Part shown: positions 23,343 to 26,179 of the stretch, piece by piece
Numbering within the stretch: position 1 is the first letter of the stretch
How the letters are laid out: the number at the start of each line of letters is the position of its first letter
Assembly (NCBI GenBank): GCA_948467695.1
Contig: CAOKFJ010000002.1
Location: 1-26,179 of the forward strand
Direction: 5' to 3'
Length of the DNA: 26,179 nucleotides
Source of the DNA: an uncultured Allobaculum sp.
Lineage (GTDB): Bacteria > Bacillota_I > Bacilli_A > Erysipelotrichales > Erysipelotrichaceae
Notes under the pieces: model-generated
The model's database searches: none
Told to the model about the DNA's origin: nothing
Seen by the model: only the letters and a program-made list of their open reading frames with translations
Position numbers and translations under genes: made by a program

Positions 23343-23641
23343 ATGAAGTCAAAACACAGACGACTGCTTGGCGGCATTCTGACTACCGCGCTTTCACTGA
23401 GCGCTGTCAGCCAGAATCTGGCCGTTCTCGCTCGCGAAGAATCGCGCGGCACTGATTTTGAAGTTTCGATCGCCGACTCCGGCATTACGATCGGCAACGA
23501 CAAAATCTCCCGCTCCTTTGCGATTGAAGACAAGCATGTCACACCGGCGGAAGTTACAAACAAAAAGATCAACCGCACTCTTGCTCCGGCAGAAGGTTCA
23601 TCCAACTTTGTGATCTCCGCAAAAACACCGGGTACCATCGA
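23343..23641 (+). pseudogene. Glycosidase N-terminus, separated by a frameshift
   Basis: AAAGGA 6 bases before ATG 23343 and a clear signal peptide (about residues 1-30, ending NLAVLA) mark the true start of a secreted protein. About 65 residues follow (DFEVSIADSGITIGND onward) that read like the first strands of the N-terminal beta-sandwich of GH36-type enzymes. Near 23625-23645 family-like sequence stops in this frame and resumes one frame away; the original frame then gives unlikely Ser/Pro/Arg-rich sequence to a stop at 24030-24032. A one-base deletion, perhaps in the A5 run near 23620, or a sequencing error is the simplest cause. Confidence 0.7.
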
Positions 23642-26179
23642 CACCTCAAACCGGTCATCGAAAACCCGCAGAAATTCAACTTTGAAAATGCCACACCGAT
23701 GGATCGTTCAAACTGGGAGGTTACTCTCAAAAGCAGCGCAAACGGCGGTTTCACCTCCAGCAATGCCGGAAAAATCATCGACGGCGATCTCAACACCAAT
23801 CCTGATGATTACGCCAATGCGAAAAACCCCTGGGATTTCATCATCGATCTTGGCGAGACAAAGACTGTCAGCGCCTTTTCGGTCAACAAGCGTCCCGGCT
23901 TTAAAGATCCTGTCTACGGTATCAACGGTTCAATGGGCAAATTCGAACTGTACACCAGCGAAGACGGTGAAAACTGGACAAAATTTGACGACGGCGAATT
24001 TACTGCCGAAGATTACAATCTGCACACTGTAGGCGAACTCGCAAATGTAGGCGATACAGTCGGTTTCAACTTCAGCACACCGCAGACTACGCAGTACATC
24101 AAGATCCGTCAGCTCAAAACCGTATGGAATCAGGACAAGGAAGAATTCACGTCTTCTGAGATCAACCTGTATGAAGAGCCGATCGAACAGATCACCAGCA
24201 TCCCGCAGACTGCACTTGCCCGTGATGCATGGACGGGAACAATCGAAGCCGCCAACGGCGGACAGTTCCCCGAACAGGATTTCAAAAACCTGATCGACGG
24301 AGATCTGAACACTATCCCCGATGCCGGCGGACCGTCTCAGGGCAGCCACAACGGATACCCGATCAACGTCGATATCGATCTTGGCAGCGAACAGACCATC
24401 CGTTCGTTCTCGCTGGACAAACGTCCGGGATACACAAATAAAGTTGATGGCGTCAACGGAACCATCGGCGACTGGGAAATTTTTGCCTCCGATGACGGCA
24501 GCTCATGGCGTTCCGTAGGCAAAGGCCGCTTCACTGAAAGAGCCTACAACCTGCATGAAGATTCCTCTTCCGGAACAACGCTTTACAATGTCGGCGATCG
24601 CGTTTACGCAAACCTCGACCGCGAAACGACAACCCGCTATATCCGCCTTCAGTCGACAAGTAAAGCCCTTGGTACAGCCGACGAATTCACGATGGCTGAA
24701 TTCAACCTGTACGAAGACGCCTATCAGGGACCGGAATGGAGAACATTCGACAGTTCCGCTGCTCCGCAGACCGGAAAAATCAACTCCTCCGATCTCGTAA
24801 TGGAAGACGCAAAAGCCGAAGATACGGAAGACGGCGTTAAGCTCACCATCTCCTATGAACCCTATACACTTGGCAATGTAACGTTCGATATCGATGAAAT
24901 CTACGTTGCGCAGGATGGCAAAGACTATCTTCGCTCGTTTATCGAAATCACATCAAACAACGATCAGGCCATCATCGACTACATCGATCAGGATGTCTTT
25001 GTGATTCCTGAGGGCGATCGTGAAACCATCTGGACACATCCAAAACCCACCAGCACACCTGCTGCCGGCCCTACCGCATTTGATATGGTTCTTGGTCAGC
25101 CGATTTATGTCGATGGCATGTGGATGGGAAGTGAATTCCCGGTTACAGATACGCAATACATTGCTGACAGCGCAACTACCCAGATCCGCTACTACTCCGG
25201 CAAATCCTTTGCCCGCATGAAACAGGACAACCGTCTGACCACCGATGGAAAATTTGTTTCCTGGCAGAACGTCATCGGTGCTGCGCGCGGAACTACCGTT
25301 AACGAAGTGCAGACAGACTTCTTCAACTACATTGAAGATATCGCCACACCTACCGTATTCCGCAAACAGTACAACTCCTGGTACGACAACATGAAAAACA
25401 TCTCCGACCCGTCGATCGAGAAATCCTTCGTCGGCGTTGAAGACAACCTCGCACGCAACGGCGTTGAACCTCTTGATGCCTATGTTGTCGATGACGGATG
25501 GATTTCCTATTCGACAACGCCCAACTCCGGCAATCCCGAATTTGGCGAAAACGCAAACCGCACCGGCTTCTGGGATATCAACGACAAGTTCCCCAACGAC
25601 TTCTACGACGCAACCGAACTGTCCAACAAGCTCCAGTCAACATTCGGTGTCTGGATCGGCCCGCGCGGCGGCTACGGTTCGGAGGGACGCATTTCCTCCA
25701 TCATCGATGAAGCCGGCACCGGATACAAATCCACTCGCGGCGACATCTGTGTTGCCTCCCGCAAATATCTGCATAACTTCACCGACTTCGCCAAGAGACT
25801 TGAGGGCGATTATGGCGTCGAATACTGGAAATGGGACGGCTTCTCTCACGGTTCCTGCACCAACGCCTCCCACGATCACATGATCGGAGGTCCGGACAAC
25901 ATGTACTACACCAGCGACATGTGGGAAGGCTGGATCGATGTCTTTGAGGAAGCGCGCGCCTTCAACAAGAGTCAGGGACGCGATCTGTTCCTCAATATCA
26001 CCTGCTACGTACCGCTTTCTCCATGGTTCCTGCAGTGGGCAAACGCAGTGTGGATCCAGGATTCCGGCGATACCGGTGAAATCAGCGGCAGCGACGCCCG
26101 TCATCTGCGCAAGATCTACTACCGCGACAACGTGTACTGGAAACTCAATAACACATGGCAGGTTCAGTTCCCGCCCGAG
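23642..26179 (+). CDS. Clan GH-D (GH36-like) glycosidase with two discoidin domains (partial, after frameshift)
   Basis: An open frame of over 840 codons runs off the right edge; its first ATG is at 23699. Two F5/8-type C (discoidin, CBM32-like) domains lie at about 23715-24165 and 24235-24715, each with an IDGDLNT block and a late NLYE. A beta-sandwich stretch follows (about 24770-25150), apparently the continuation of the domain begun before the frameshift. The catalytic barrel comes next: VDDGW at 25487-25501, KWDG with probable nucleophile Asp at 25835-25837, and IQDSGD near 26054-26071 as acid/base candidate. These point to an alpha-galactosidase or alpha-N-acetylgalactosaminidase acting on host glycans outside the cell; the exact sugar is not determined. 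If the frameshift is real, export is lost. Confidence 0.78.

Overview
The window looks like chromosomal DNA of a Firmicute, most likely an Erysipelotrichia-type gut or oral bacterium. That placement is an inference from gene content: a tseB-dnaD-nth gene set in Bacillus-like order, the FAD-dehydrogenase family COG2509, a DUF4298 protein, a Firmicute-type small pyrophosphatase-like protein, sortase-built pili, and purine-rich Shine-Dalgarno sites of AAAGGAGG type. No rRNA, tRNA, transposase or CRISPR array is visible.

Left part (1-7.3 kb, all genes leftward). The first 246 bases hold the start of a gene running off the edge, read as the HD-nuclease end of a type I Cas3, so a CRISPR-Cas locus probably lies to the left. 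Next come sbcD-sbcC (overlapping, nuclease subunit first), a two-gene operon of unknown function with a 4-base ATGA overlap, rubrerythrin with its own promoter, operator-like inverted repeat and terminator, and a small pyrophosphatase-like protein.

Middle (7.3-14 kb). A leftward glycerate kinase / thioredoxin-fold pair (ATGA overlap) diverges from rightward coaBC-coaX, which supplies coenzyme A: CoaX phosphorylates pantothenate and CoaBC makes 4'-phosphopantetheine. A strong promoter and a structured leader of about 420 bases then precede an FAD-dependent dehydrogenase and a DUF4298 protein. A perfect two-way terminator separates this from the pilus locus.

Right part (14-26 kb). A leftward pilus operon is ordered: large thioester/Cna-B tip adhesin (LPKTG), D2/Cna-B backbone pilin (LPLTG), class C sortase, and a basal-type pilin whose sorting signal reads VPTAW instead of LPXTG. 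The sortase should polymerise the backbone behind the tip, with the last protein a likely base. After a gene-free stretch holding an orphan terminator come nth, dnaD and a TseB-like membrane protein. The window closes with a rightward secreted clan GH-D glycosidase carrying two discoidin domains. It follows a good CcpA cre site, and the reading frame shifts near its N-terminus.

The observations I rate highest are: the degenerate basal-pilin anchor; the frameshifted glycosidase; three SD-poor genes with -10 boxes 6-7 bases before the ATG, suggesting leaderless mRNAs; structured leaders upstream of coaBC and the FAD dehydrogenase; and an orphan terminator and hairpin next to the pilus operon that may mark a small RNA.
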